A stretch of DNA of 64,000 nt from positions 5,778,734 through 5,842,733 of the forward strand of contig CP136061.1 of assembly GCA_032622095.1 (NCBI GenBank), written 5' to 3'. The notes below the pieces were generated by a model, which worked only from the letters and a program-made list of their open reading frames with translations, did not search any database and was not told the DNA's origin. Positions 25,584-35,617 of the stretch are shown here, piece after piece (the first letter of the stretch is position 1; each line of letters starts with the position of its first letter). Origin of the DNA: Siphonodentalium dalli (taxonomy: Eukaryota > Mollusca > Scaphopoda > Gadilida > Siphonodentaliidae). A program made the position numbers and the translations under genes.

Positions 25584-25607
25584 GCTGCTGCTGCTGCTGC
25601 TAACAAT
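25584..25607. repeat. right tip: (GCT)6 and target-site duplication AACAAT
   Basis: Six GCT triplets (25584-25601) end the right arm where the left tip has only two AGC triplets (10863-10868), so the arms differ by four triplets at the very end. AACAAT follows at 25602-25607. Confidence 0.85.
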
Positions 25608-26313
25608 TGTCAGACTCCCATCGTGAACCTCAACACGAAGTAAACACGTGTTTCGAGCGATAACATTGCATTGAAGTCAGACTCCCATCGTGGACCCCCA
25701 AGACGACGTAAACACGTGTTTGTTCCCGTATAACTCTGGAGACTCTGACTTCATATATATATATAATGACGTTATTAACCCCGGCCGTGCCGTTTGAGCT
25801 GATTTTAATGACTGGGAGTGGAGTACGGGTGCTCGGAGCTTCTGGAAAACGCGTGGACGACATCGTACGTGCGATTTTACCTCTAGATGGGAAGTTTGAG
25901 CTCAATCTGTCCAGCCGTTGTACTATTTCGAGCGATAACAATTGTCAGACTCCCATCGTGAACCTCAACACGAAGTAAACACGTGTTTCGAGCGATAACA
26001 TTGCATTGAAGTCAGACTCCCATCATGGACCCCCAAGACGACGTAAACACGTGTTTGTTCCGGTATAACTCTGGAGACTCTGACTTCATATATATATATA
26101 ATGACGTTATTAACCCCGGCCGTGCCGTTTGAGCTGATTTTGATGAATGGGAGTGGAGAACGGGTGCTCTGAGCTTTTCTAAACTGCGACTACGGCGGTG
26201 TCGGTGGGATTTTACACTTACATACGAAATTTGAGCTCGATCGGATCAGTCGTTTTGGATTCTATGAAGTACACACATATATATATACGAAGTCTCAAAA
26301 TATATAGTATAGA
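25608..26313 (-). mobile_element. Helitron-like unit 7, second part
   Basis: Continues the unit split at 10862. With the first part (434 bp) it restores a unit of 1140 bp, the same length as units 8 and 9, which confirms the palindrome as an insertion. Confidence 0.85.
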
Positions 26314-27453
26314 CTAGCAGGGTAGCCCGCCACCGGCGGCTTGTCCGAAACATTGTTTATATTTTTTTTTTATTTTTAGCTCCACGCGTTTCAATAAGAA
26401 AAAATTGTACCCGGTAGCTCCACCCGTTTCCGAGATCTGGTCTGCGCATGCGCGAAGCTGGCTTCGCACGGGCTCGGCGACCCGATCAAATTTGTACCCG
26501 GCCCAAGATACATTCACATAGCAAATTTCAAGTCGATAGCTCCACCCGTTTCCGATATCTCGTCTGCGCATGCGCTGCACGGGCGTCGCATGGGCTCGCC
26601 GACCCGATAAAATTTGTACCCGGCGCAAGATACATTCACATTGCAATTTTCAAGTCGATAGCTCCACCCGTTTCCGAGATCTGCCTTTTTAATCGAGATA
26701 AATGCATTTCGTACCCGTCCTAATGTACTATTTCGAGCGATAACAATTGTCAGACTCCCATCGTGAACCTCAACACGAAGTAAACACGTGTTTCGAGCGA
26801 TAACATTGCATTGAAGTCAGACTCCCATCGTGGACCCCCAAGACGACGTAAACACGTGTTTGTTCCCGTATAACTCTGGAGACTCTGACTTCATATATAT
26901 ATATAATGACGTTATTAACCCCGGCCGTGCCGTTTGAGCTGATTTTAATGACTGGGAGTGGAGTACGGGTGCTCGGAGCTTCTGGAAAACGCGTGGACGA
27001 CATCGTACGTGCGATTTTACCTCTAGATGGGAAGTTTGAGCTCAATCTGTCCAGCCGTTGTACTATTTCGAGCGATAACAATTGTCAGACTCCCATCGTG
27101 AACCTCAACACGAAGTAAACACGTGTTTCGAGCGATAACATTGCATTGAAGTCAGACTCCCATCGTGGACCCCCAAGACGACGTAAACACGTGTTTGTTC
27201 CGGTATAACTCTGGAGACTCTGACTTCATATATATATATAATGACGTTATTAACCCCGGCCGTGCCGTTTGAGCTGATTTTGATGAATGGGAGTGGAGAA
27301 CGGGTGCTCTGAGCTTTTCTAAACTGCGACTACGGCGGTGTCGGTGGGATTTTACACTTACATACGAAATTTGAGCTCGATCGGATCAGTCGTTTTGGAT
27401 TCTATGAAGTACACACATATATATATACGAAGTCTCAAAATATATAGTATAGA
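26314..27453 (-). mobile_element. Helitron-like unit 8 (1140 bp type)
   Basis: Family B unit with complete TC...CTAG ends. Nearly identical to unit 9. Confidence 0.8.
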
Positions 27454-28593
27454 CTAGCAGGGTAGCCCGCCACCGGCGGCTTGTCCGAAACATTGTTTAT
27501 ATTTTTTTTTTATTTTTAGCTCCACGCGTTTCAATAAGAAAAAATTGTACCCGGTAGCTCCACCCGTTTCCGAGATCTGGTCTGCGCATGCGCGAAGCTG
27601 GCTTCGCACGGGCTCGGCGACCCGATCAAATTTGTACCCGGCCCAAGATACATTCACATAGCAAATTTCAAGTCGATAGCTCCACCCGTTTCCGATATCT
27701 CGTCTGCGCATGCGCTGCACGGGCGTCGCATGGGCTCGCCGACCCGATAAAATTTGTACCCGGCGCAAGATACATTCACATTGCAATTTTCAAGTCGATA
27801 GCTCCACCCGTTTCCGAGATCTGCCTTTTTAATCGAGATAAATGCATTTCGTACCCGTCCTAATGTACTATTTCGAGCGATAACAATTGTCAGACTCCCA
27901 TCGTGAACCTCAACACGAAGTAAACACGTGTTTCGAGCGATAACATTGCATTGAAGTCAGACTCCCATCGTGGACCCCCAAGACGACGTAAACACGTGTT
28001 TGTTCCCGTATAACTCTGGAGACTCTGACTTCATATATATATATAATGACGTTATTAACCCCGGCCGTGCCGTTTGAGCTGATTTTAATGACTGGGAGTG
28101 GAGTACGGGTGCTCGGAGCTTCTGGAAAACGCGTGGACGACATCGTACGTGCGATTTTACCTCTAGATGGGAAGTTTGAGCTCAATCTGTCCAGCCGTTG
28201 TACTATTTCGAGCGATAACAATTGTCAGACTCCCATCGTGAACCTCAACACGAAGTAAACACGTGTTTCGAGCGATAACATTGCATTGAAGTCAGACTCC
28301 CATCGTGGACCCCCAAGACGACGTAAACACGTGTTTGTTCCGGTATAACTCTGGAGACTCTGACTTCATATATATATATAATGACGTTATTAACCCCGGC
28401 CGTGCCGTTTGAGCTGATTTTGATGAATGGGAGTGGAGAACGGGTGCTCTGAGCTTTTCTAAACTGCGACTACGGCGGTGTCGGTGGGATTTTACACTTA
28501 CATACGAAATTTGAGCTCGATCGGATCAGTCGTTTTGGATTCTATGAAGTACACACATATATATATACGAAGTCTCAAAATATATAGTATAGA
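27454..28593 (-). mobile_element. Helitron-like unit 9 (1140 bp type)
   Basis: Same length and text as unit 8; joined head-to-tail. Confidence 0.8.
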
Positions 28594-29770
28594 CTAGCAG
28601 GGTAGCCCGCCACCGGCGGCTTGTCCGAAACATGACATTTTTTGTTTTTCAATGAGTTAATTGTGACATTTGTTTATATATTTTTTTTATTTTTAGCTCC
28701 ACGCGTTTCAATAAGAAAAAATTGTACCCGGTAGCTCCACCCGTTTCCGAGATCTGGTCTGCGCATGCGCGAAGCTGGCGTCGCACGGGCTCGGCGACCC
28801 GATCAAATTTGTACCCGGCCCAAGATACATTCACATAGCAAATTTCAAGTCGATAGCTCCACCCGTTTCCGAGATCTCGTCTGCGCATGCGCTGCACGGG
28901 CGTCGCATGGGCTCGGCGACCCGATAAAATTTGTACCCGGTGCAAGATACATTCACATAGCAAATTTCAGGTCGATAGCTCCACCCGTTTCCGAGATCTG
29001 CCTTTCTGCATAATATTTCGAGCGATAACATTGCATTGAAATGTCAGACTCCCATCGTGAACCTCAACACGAAGTAAACACGTGTTTCGAGCGATAACAT
29101 TGCATTGAAATGACTCCCATCGTGAACCTCAAGACGACGTAAAACACGTGTTGCGTTCTAGGAAATGCACTCAATGCAGATGCTAATAACGTTGACTTCG
29201 TATATATATATATAATGACGTTATTAACCCCGGCCGTGCCGTTTGAGCTGATTTTTTATGACTGGGAGTGGAGTACGGGTGCTCGGAGCTTCTGGAAAAC
29301 GCGTGGACGACATCGTACGTGGTATTTTACCTTTAGATAGGAAGTTTGAGCTCAATCTGTCCAGCCGTTCCCGTCCTAATGTACTATTTCGAGCGATAAC
29401 AATTGTCAGACTCCCATCGTGAACCTCAACACGAAGTAAACACGTGTTTCGAGCGATAACATTGCATTGAAGTCAGACTCCCATCGTGGACCCCCAAGAC
29501 GACGTAAACACGTGTTTGTTCTGGTATAACTTTGGAGACTCTGACTTCATATATATATATAATGACGTTATTAACCCCGGCCGTGCCGTTTGAGCTGATT
29601 TCGATGACTGGGAGTGGATAAAGGGTGCTCAGAGCTTCTCGAAAACACGATTACGGCGGTGTCGGTGGGATTTTACACTTACATACGAAATTTGATCTCA
29701 ATCTGTACACGCGTTTTGGATTCTATGAAGTACACACACATATACGAAGTCTCAAAATATATAGTATAGA
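28594..29770 (-). mobile_element. Helitron-like unit 10, outer unit of the array
   Basis: Family B unit of 1177 bp, with an extra ~40 bp after its 3' hairpin region (near 28633-28675). Its 5' TCTATACTATATATTTTG end is followed on the host side by A, consistent with A|T insertion. The rest of its text is closer to the 1125 bp type. Confidence 0.75.
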
Positions 29771-29825
29771 TTAGGCAAGCACCCTTCCATTACTACGGGG
29801 ACCTAAATCAATGCAAAAATATATC

Positions 29826-30157
29826 CAGTAATCCTCTAATTAATATCTTATCCCGAAGCCAGTAAGATAATCCTCTTACTTTCCGGATAAGAAATCACGT
29901 AATTTTAGTTGGGCTTCATGATCCTCTAAGTATCACTATGACACTAAGCAAACAAACCCATCAGATTTCGGAAATTAATTATAAAAAACAAATTGCAAAG
30001 TAACATCTAACATGATCATTTAGTGGCATCATTTCATTTTATCAGTCAATAAATCATGTAGACCTACTATATATTGCATTACTCCGGGGACCTACGCGAA
30101 TTGAGTGACCTACGGAGATCTACGCAAATCTAGGGACCTACTGCATAACGCGTAACC
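29826..30157 (-). repeat. right terminal inverted repeat of the 28 kb element
   Basis: Reverse-complement match to 2036-2445 without the ~86 bp insertion. It ends ...CGCGTAACC directly before GGATAGGGCG. Confidence 0.75.
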
Positions 30158-30330
30158 GGATAGGGCGAACGTGTGCCTTTCGTTAGACACCAAAATGAGC
30201 CCCCTACGTCCTGTATTCCTCAAGATATCGGCCGTCCCACGCAATTTGAAATTCTGTCCCGCAGATTGTCGTTTTGTCCCATATCCCATCCCATCCCGCA
30301 GATTGTCATGTCCCGTATGCTGCTCCTATT
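30158..30330 (+). repeat. right flank: tandem repeat resumes
   Basis: GGATAGGGCGAACGTGTGCC onward matches 1822-1950 (CCTTTCGTTAGACACC, CCCGCAGATTGTCATG). Begins with the second copy of the 10 bp duplication. Confidence 0.7.
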
Positions 30331-30930
30331 TGATCTGATGAACTTATTTGAACAAATCTGATTTGCGTCACCTAGGGAACATGCACACTGAAATATATAA
30401 ACACATTCTGTCTTTAATATGGAGAAGAAAACAATTGTTGATAGACGGATGGATAGACATCCCAACAGATGGAAGGACCGCCTGACAGACAAATTCAATC
30501 CAATATATCCCCCAATTGTTCTTTGAAAAATCAGGGTATGATCTCATCTGGATAAGTGGTGGTTAAGAAAATAATATAAAACCGCCAAGCCTGAATTTAG
30601 TGTGTCTGACATTAGCAGAATGAGGTCCCCAAAAGGTGAATTTAATGACAATATTCCGCAAGGTGGGCTAGCATCACCGAATTCATCCTAAGTCTGATTA
30701 GGCCTCAACAGCCATGGGAAACCTAGTAATAGATTGAAGTTCTACAGTTGAAGTTGGTGATGCACACTCATTGAGCACCTTGTGAATTTTATCTTCTGCA
30801 AATTAGGGGGACGTAGAAACTGAACAGAAGGGAAAAAGTAAAAAAGTAACTAAAACAAAATTTCAATTTGATACTTCCCAGAAGATGAGGCCTAAGCAGA
30901 ATTAGGTCCCTGACTGACTTCCCTATTTAC
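30331..30930. other. repeat fragments, no gene
   Basis: Contains a piece of the TTTGAACAAATCTG...CACCTAGGGAAC family also found at 51300-51780, and at 30612-30690 a degraded GAATGAGGTCCCC palindrome element. Confidence 0.5.
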
Positions 30931-30938
30931 AAGCCTAC

Positions 30939-31163
30939 ATGATATCCATAATTACAATACACGGTCCAAAGCTAATTCAAATCTATTCTGTATTTAAAAG
31001 AACAAAAAAAGCAAAAAATGCCATATCAACCAGAGCCAGATGCCTGTGGAATGAACTACCAACTGACTGCAAACTCAGAATAGAAAATGATAGCAATTAC
31101 TCAAAATATCTGAAAGAATATTTCATTAACAAGCAACATAACCCAACCTCCCCCACTGAATAG
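30939..31163 (+). pseudogene. LINE reverse-transcriptase C-terminal fragment
   Basis: The translation contains STRARCLWNELPTDCKLR followed by a YSKYLKEYF tail. This matches the pattern S-x-R-x-W-N-x-LP ... FK-x2-L at the end of many non-LTR (CR1/jockey-type) reverse transcriptases. No catalytic domain lies upstream, so it is a 5'-truncated remnant. It could share a copy with the (TTGAA)n-type tail at 32150-32175. Confidence 0.45.
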
Positions 31164-31506
31164 TACTCCTCCCTAGTTACCGACATGTACTCTAATAGTA
31201 GTACAAAACAGAGTTCTGTCACCACAGGGCTATTTAGATTAGGACAAGCTCCTTATTGTTTCATACTCTTAATGTATAATTCCTCCTACTCTGATTAGCC
31301 CTACATGGTGAGGGGAAAGAACAGTCTGAATATTTCATCCCATACTGAAATCCGTACATTAACCAATGGATAACTCAGAATGAACCAAATCTAATCTATC
31401 GAAACATGTCTCAACCTCTGCATCTGTATATAGTAATTATAAGTAAATAAATTCTAATATAATATTTAGATGTCCTGGATTGACTCATGTGGGTTGTGAT
31501 ATAGAG

Positions 31507-31649
31507 GATCTCACATGAGTTACTATTTTATACGGAATTTATCAACCGAGTTCACTAAATTCGATTTGAGCCGAGGTTTACCGAGGCTCAAATAGAATTT
31601 AGAGGACGAGGTTGATAAATTACGTATAAAATAGGACGAGTGTGAGATA
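31507..31649. repeat. ~143 bp imperfect palindrome, foldback MITE
   Basis: The left half (ATCTCACATGAGTTAC..., TTTATCAACCGAG) is the complement of the right half (CTCGTCC..., AACCTCGTCC), with the axis at about 31578 (GAGCCGAGGTTTACCGAGGC). Confidence 0.75.
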
Positions 31650-32039
31650 CCTTTTATCACATGATCAAATAAACCCGAAGCAACGCGAAATATTCATCGA
31701 AAACAACAATCATAAACTACAGCGATCGCAAGTTATTTGAAGAATGCTGTGACATCATCGCACGCGCTGATATTAAACGTGTCTATTACCGATAATTATG
31801 AAACTGCTTTTATGGCCAAATTATGTGATAAATGATGCATCTACATCAGGTCGCAGCATGAGAAGGAACTTGGTATTACATGACCAATTATATCATTGCA
31901 ACATGAAAATATACTGTGAACTGTGACATGCCCACACCCCCTCCCCCTGCCCACACCCCTTCCATACCCATCCCCAAAATCTTTATATTTGCCGCACACC
32001 ATTGCACCACTTGTAAATATACACAGCAACTTTAATATC

Positions 32040-32180
32040 AATATAATATTAATCTAATATATTTGTATAAGGGTCCTGCCCTCATAAGCCCAGCTTTTGT
32101 GGGGTCCTGTTGTATATAACATGTTATTATTCGATAATATCAAATAAAAACTTATTGAATTGAATTGAATTGTGTATTTG
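32040..32180 (+). repeat. LINE-like 3' tail with (TTGAA)n
   Basis: AAATAAAAACTTATTGAATTGAATTGAATTG combines a polyA signal with a short pentamer tail, typical of CR1/L2-like retrotransposon 3' ends. A polypyrimidine run lies just upstream (31920-31975). Confidence 0.4.
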
Positions 32181-32461
32181 GTGATGCTAGCCTGCTGTAC
32201 GGGGTAGCAACACTAATTTCACCTACTGGGGACACCATTCTGCAAATATCAGACACACTAAATTCAGGCTTGGGAACAGCAGTTTGTTTTAATTTGCTGG
32301 CAGTGTTGTTAACACAAGCCTGCCAGATGACATATATTATTCTAATCTAAATTAATGACCTGTGTCTCTGCAGATACATTGTATAGGATTAAAGTTGGAT
32401 GATGATATGCGTTGGAAGGATTGTTGGTTGGGGCAGGAATTTTATAACATGTTTTAATGAA

Positions 32462-33925
32462 AGTGTCAATGACACTGTAGCTCAACTTAGGTAGGGGAAT
32501 AATTTAATGGTTGACAGTAAATGGAGGAATAGGAAAGGTGCTAATTGAAATGTCTAACCTGCGCCAAAGGATTTAGTGATGCAAAGAGTAAGATACAAGA
32601 TGGCTGCTGGTGGCCATTTTTTTTTACCAATTGACCCCAAAAGGACTCGTTCCCATCTACGTATAATTGTTAACATCCATGACAAATTTTATGAAGATCT
32701 CACCAAAGCTACGACCTACAAATTTCATGATGATCAGACGAACAGTACGACCTGTAGACCGCGCCAATGGATTGAATTTTGAAATCCAAGATCGCCGCTG
32801 GCAGCCATGTTATTCATGACAAATGTCATAAAGATCAGACCAAAGGTAAGACCTGTAGCCCGCACCAAACTATTTAGTCATGCAAATAGTAAAATCCAAG
32901 ATGGCTGCTTGCGGCCATGTTTTTCGGCCGAACAACCCCAAAATCCCTCGTTCCCATCTACATGTCATTGTTAACATCCATGACAACTTTCATGCTGTTC
33001 TGATCAAAGCTACGACCTGTAGCCCGTGCCAAAGGATTTAGTCATGCAAAGAGTAAAATCCAAGATGGCTGCTGGCGGCCATGTTTATTGGCCGAACGAC
33101 CCCAAAATGACTCGTTCCCATCTACATGTCAATATTAACATCCATGACAAATTTCATGATGATCAGACGAACAGTACGACCTGTAGGCCGCGCCAATGGA
33201 TTGAATTTTGAAATCTAAGATGGCCGGCAGCGGCCATGTTTTTTGGCCGAATGACCCCACAATGAATCGTTCCCATCTACATGTCAATGTCAACATTCAT
33301 GACAAATTTCATATAGATTAGACCAAAGGTACAACCTGTAGCCCGCGCCAAAGGATTTAGTCATGCAAAGAGTAAAATCCAAGATGGCTGCTGGCGGCCA
33401 TGTTTTTTGGCCGAACAACTCCAAAATCACTCGTTCCCATCTACATGACAGTGTTAACATCCATGACAAATTTCATAAACTTCCAACCAAAACAACGACC
33501 TGTAGCCCGCGCCAAAGGATTTAGTCATGCAAAGAGTAAAATCCAAGATGACTGCTGGCAGCCATGTTTTTTGGCCGAACGACCCCAAAATCACTCGTTC
33601 CCATCTACATGTCAATATTAACATCAATGACAAATTTCATGATGATCAGATGAACAGTACGACCTGTAGGCCGCGCCAATGGATTGAATCTTGAAATCCA
33701 AGATGGCTGCCAGCGGCCATGTTTTTTGGCCGAATGACCCCAAAATGACTCGTTCCCATCTACATGTCAATGTCAACATTCATGACAAATTTCATGAAGA
33801 TCAGACCAAAGGTACAACCTGTAGCCCGCGCCAAAGGAAATTGTTGACGGACACACGCACACACGGACGACGGACGCCAAACCATGGCAATAGCTCAAAC
33901 TTACAAAAGTAAGTTGAGCTAAAAA
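32462..33925 (+). mobile_element. tandem-core element, family C copy 1 (Helitron-like/pearl-like)
   Basis: Begins with palindromic GTGTCAATGACACTGTAGC. It carries about eight ~160 bp core repeats (AAGGATTTAGTCATGCAAAG, AAATCCAAGATGGCTGC), then an (ACGG/ACAC)-rich microsatellite (33845-33880), and ends with hairpin TAGCTCAAACTTAC..GTAAGTTGAGCTA (33891-33921) plus AAAA. This is the layout described for bivalve pearl and other Helitron-like non-autonomous elements. The class is inferred; no protein is encoded. Confidence 0.65.
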
Positions 33926-34385
33926 TGTGTAAAATTAAAAATAATGTGTAAATGGTTTTATTTATTTTTTAAAAAGGTCGCCCTGAAAATTCCAAAAATC
34001 TGGAAATTGTTTTTGTATTTTTTTTTTGGAGTTATGTCATTGGCTCCGCCCACATTCGACCCATTTAAACAAATCTGAACCACAGTCCCCCCCAAGAACC
34101 CTTTGTACCAAATATGAACCCATTCGGCCTAATGAAATTTGAGAAGTCGTTGTAAGAATTACTATGGTGGGGAAAGAGTTATGGTCCTAGCTTCACAACT
34201 ATTGGACCAGGTGACCTCATTTGAACAAATCTGAATGTGATTCACCTAGGGAACATCGACACCAACTATGAACACGTTCGGTCTTCCGGTTCTGGAGGAG
34301 AAGATGATTCTTGACAGACAGATGGACGGACGAGGAGTGATGACTATAGCTCCACCGGAGACTTCGTCTCAGGTGAGCTAAAAAC
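33926..34385 (+). mobile_element. tandem-core element, family D copy 1
   Basis: Core phrases GTTATGTCATTGGCTCCGCC and TTTGAACAAATCTGAA, then GACGGACGA and hairpin TAGCTCCACCGGAGACTTCG...GGTGAGCTA at 34347-34380 followed by A-run. Directly abuts family C copy 1. Confidence 0.6.
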
Positions 34386-34675
34386 ATGACCATATTTATT
34401 CAATGCGACAGAGCTTGAGAACCAAAACACTTTTTGTTTTGCATAATTTGATTATTTTTATTGATTTCATTGCATCACATCATAGGCAGTTCTTCACTTA
34501 GAGGAATGGCGGAGTGATTTCTCTCTTGAGAATTATAAGGGAGAAGTGAAGAAAAGATATAGATGGTGGTATATATAAATACTATAACTCATGGATATAT
34601 TGCTATGAAAATATAATCGCTGTTGAGAGAAGGTCACTCAGTCCATCAATGGATAAAACAGCACAGGTCAACTGG

Positions 34676-34930
34676 TTAACCCTTCCATGACTGGAGCTAC
34701 GTGAAATTTTCGAAAACCATATGCCAATGCATTATCTTATAAATGCTAGTCTCTCGCTTATATAAGAGAATACATTGACCTAAAAAAAATTATCTTGACT
34801 TTGTAAGACAGTGCATTCTCTTACCGGTATATATGCGAGGTTCCCTATGGGAGACTCGTATATATAAAGGATGCACTGGCACATGATCTTTAATGCTGCT
34901 CTAGTGCAGCTCCTGTCATGAAAGGGTTAA
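34676..34930. mobile_element. piggyBac-like foldback MITE
   Basis: TTAACCCTTCCATGACTGGAGC at the left and GCTCCTGTCATGAAAGGGTTAA at the right, with TTAA at both edges, as for piggyBac target duplications. The interior holds ATGCATTCTCTTATATATGC-type hairpin arms. Confidence 0.65.
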
Positions 34931-35005
34931 TGATCTTGCATGATATTATTGTGCTGCGATGGTCGAGTTGCACCTTGTGGTATGACAAACAAGTACTAAA
35001 ACTTG

Positions 35006-35154
35006 TTAACCCTTTCAGTGCCAAGTCCGATTTTTGTATCAACCCATATTTCCTTGATCATTTTTCAAATTTATTTATTTAATCAATAAATTTGAAAAAT
35101 GATCAAGGAAATATGGGTTGATACAAAAATCAGACTTGGCACTGAAAGGGTTAA
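35006..35154. mobile_element. near-perfect palindromic piggyBac-like MITE
   Basis: TTAACCCTTTCAGTGCCAAG reads the same inward from both ends, with ~65 bp arms around a tiny centre. The TTAA sits in a flank (AACTTG/CAAGTT) that is itself palindromic. Confidence 0.8.
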
Positions 35155-35250
35155 CAAGTTCACACCACTGTGACATTCTATGTTTATTGCACACCCTGGA
35201 GATCATAGCTCGAAGAATTCTAAATTTGATAATGGCACTGCCTTATTTGT

Positions 35251-35617
35251 CCCTTCCATGACTGAAGCTTCGTGAAATTTTGCGAAAACCCTGTGCCATA
35301 TTGTTAGGCCAATGCATTTCTCTTATATATGCAAGTCTCCCATACAGAGCCTTGCATATACAACACAATACATTGGCCTAACAATATTTACCTTGACATT
35401 TTTAGCCAGTGCATTCTCTTATATATGTGAGTCTCCCACACATAGCCTTGCATATATAATAGAATACATTGGCCTAACAATATGTAACTTGACATTTTTA
35501 GCCAGTACATTCTCTTATATATGTAAGGCTCCCTATGGGAGACTTGCATATATAAGAGAATGTTCTGGCACAGGATCTTTAATGCTGCACCAGCACGGCT
35601 CCAATCATGAAAGGGTG
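35251..35617. mobile_element. degraded piggyBac-like MITE
   Basis: CCCTTCCATGACTG at the left and CAATCATGAAAGGGTG at the right. The interior has repeated GCATTCTCTTATATATG hairpin arms. TTAA edges are lost. Confidence 0.5.

Larger units (their letters stand above)
19074..25589 (-). repeat. right arm of the giant palindrome
   Basis: Inverted copy of the left arm, with the same content in mirror order: GC-rich border 19074-19171, gene 21255-21833, ACCTTAAAGGT motifs around 23130-23910, TTCTGGAA cluster 25318-25420. Confidence 0.95.
10863..25601. mobile_element. 14.7 kb giant palindromic element, class unknown
   Basis: Two arms of 6516 bp (10863-17378 and 19074-25589) are inverted copies: every paired position adds up to 36452 with no net indel, and I noticed only an occasional mismatch (for example 17176 against 19276). 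They flank a unique 1695 bp loop. The element starts AGCAGC and ends GCTGCT and is bounded by AACAAT duplications. Six-base duplications with 5'-AG...CT-3' ends resemble Polinton-type integrase insertion, but no integrase, polymerase or capsid gene is present. Each arm carries one intact 192-codon gene. It appears to be a non-autonomous or unrecognised element. An assembly foldback is unlikely because the flanks are not palindromic and a duplication brackets the insert. Confidence 0.85.
2036..30157. mobile_element. 28 kb composite TIR element, MULE-like
   Basis: The ends are inverted copies of each other: GGTACTGCGTTATGCAGTAG on the left and, read inward from the right, GGTTACGCGTTATGCAGTAG. 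Similarity continues for ~330 bp with a few substitutions. It is flanked by a 10 bp direct repeat within a host tandem repeat. Long TIRs with a 9-10 bp duplication are typical of Mutator-like elements, so that class is my inference. No transposase is visible inside, so mobilisation would be in trans. The interior holds a PHD-finger exon and a Helitron array that itself contains a giant palindrome. An alternative is two independent inverted copies of a dispersed repeat, but the shared flank argues against it. Confidence 0.6.

Noticed and set aside
10863-25601. The palindrome as an assembly or library fold-back artefact
   Set aside because: A fold-back artefact would mirror the flanks too and would have no loop or target duplication. 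Here both flanks are Helitron units in the same orientation, AACAAT is duplicated, and a unique 1.7 kb loop is present. Only long reads can settle it fully.
5918-29031. Repeated 66-110 codon frames on both strands of the Helitron units
   Set aside because: They recur with each unit, overlap on both strands and encode no Rep or helicase motif.
2036-30157. Calling the outer element a Starship-like or other named giant transposon
   Set aside because: No tyrosine recombinase or transposase gene is present; TIRs and a 10 bp duplication only support a MULE-like label.
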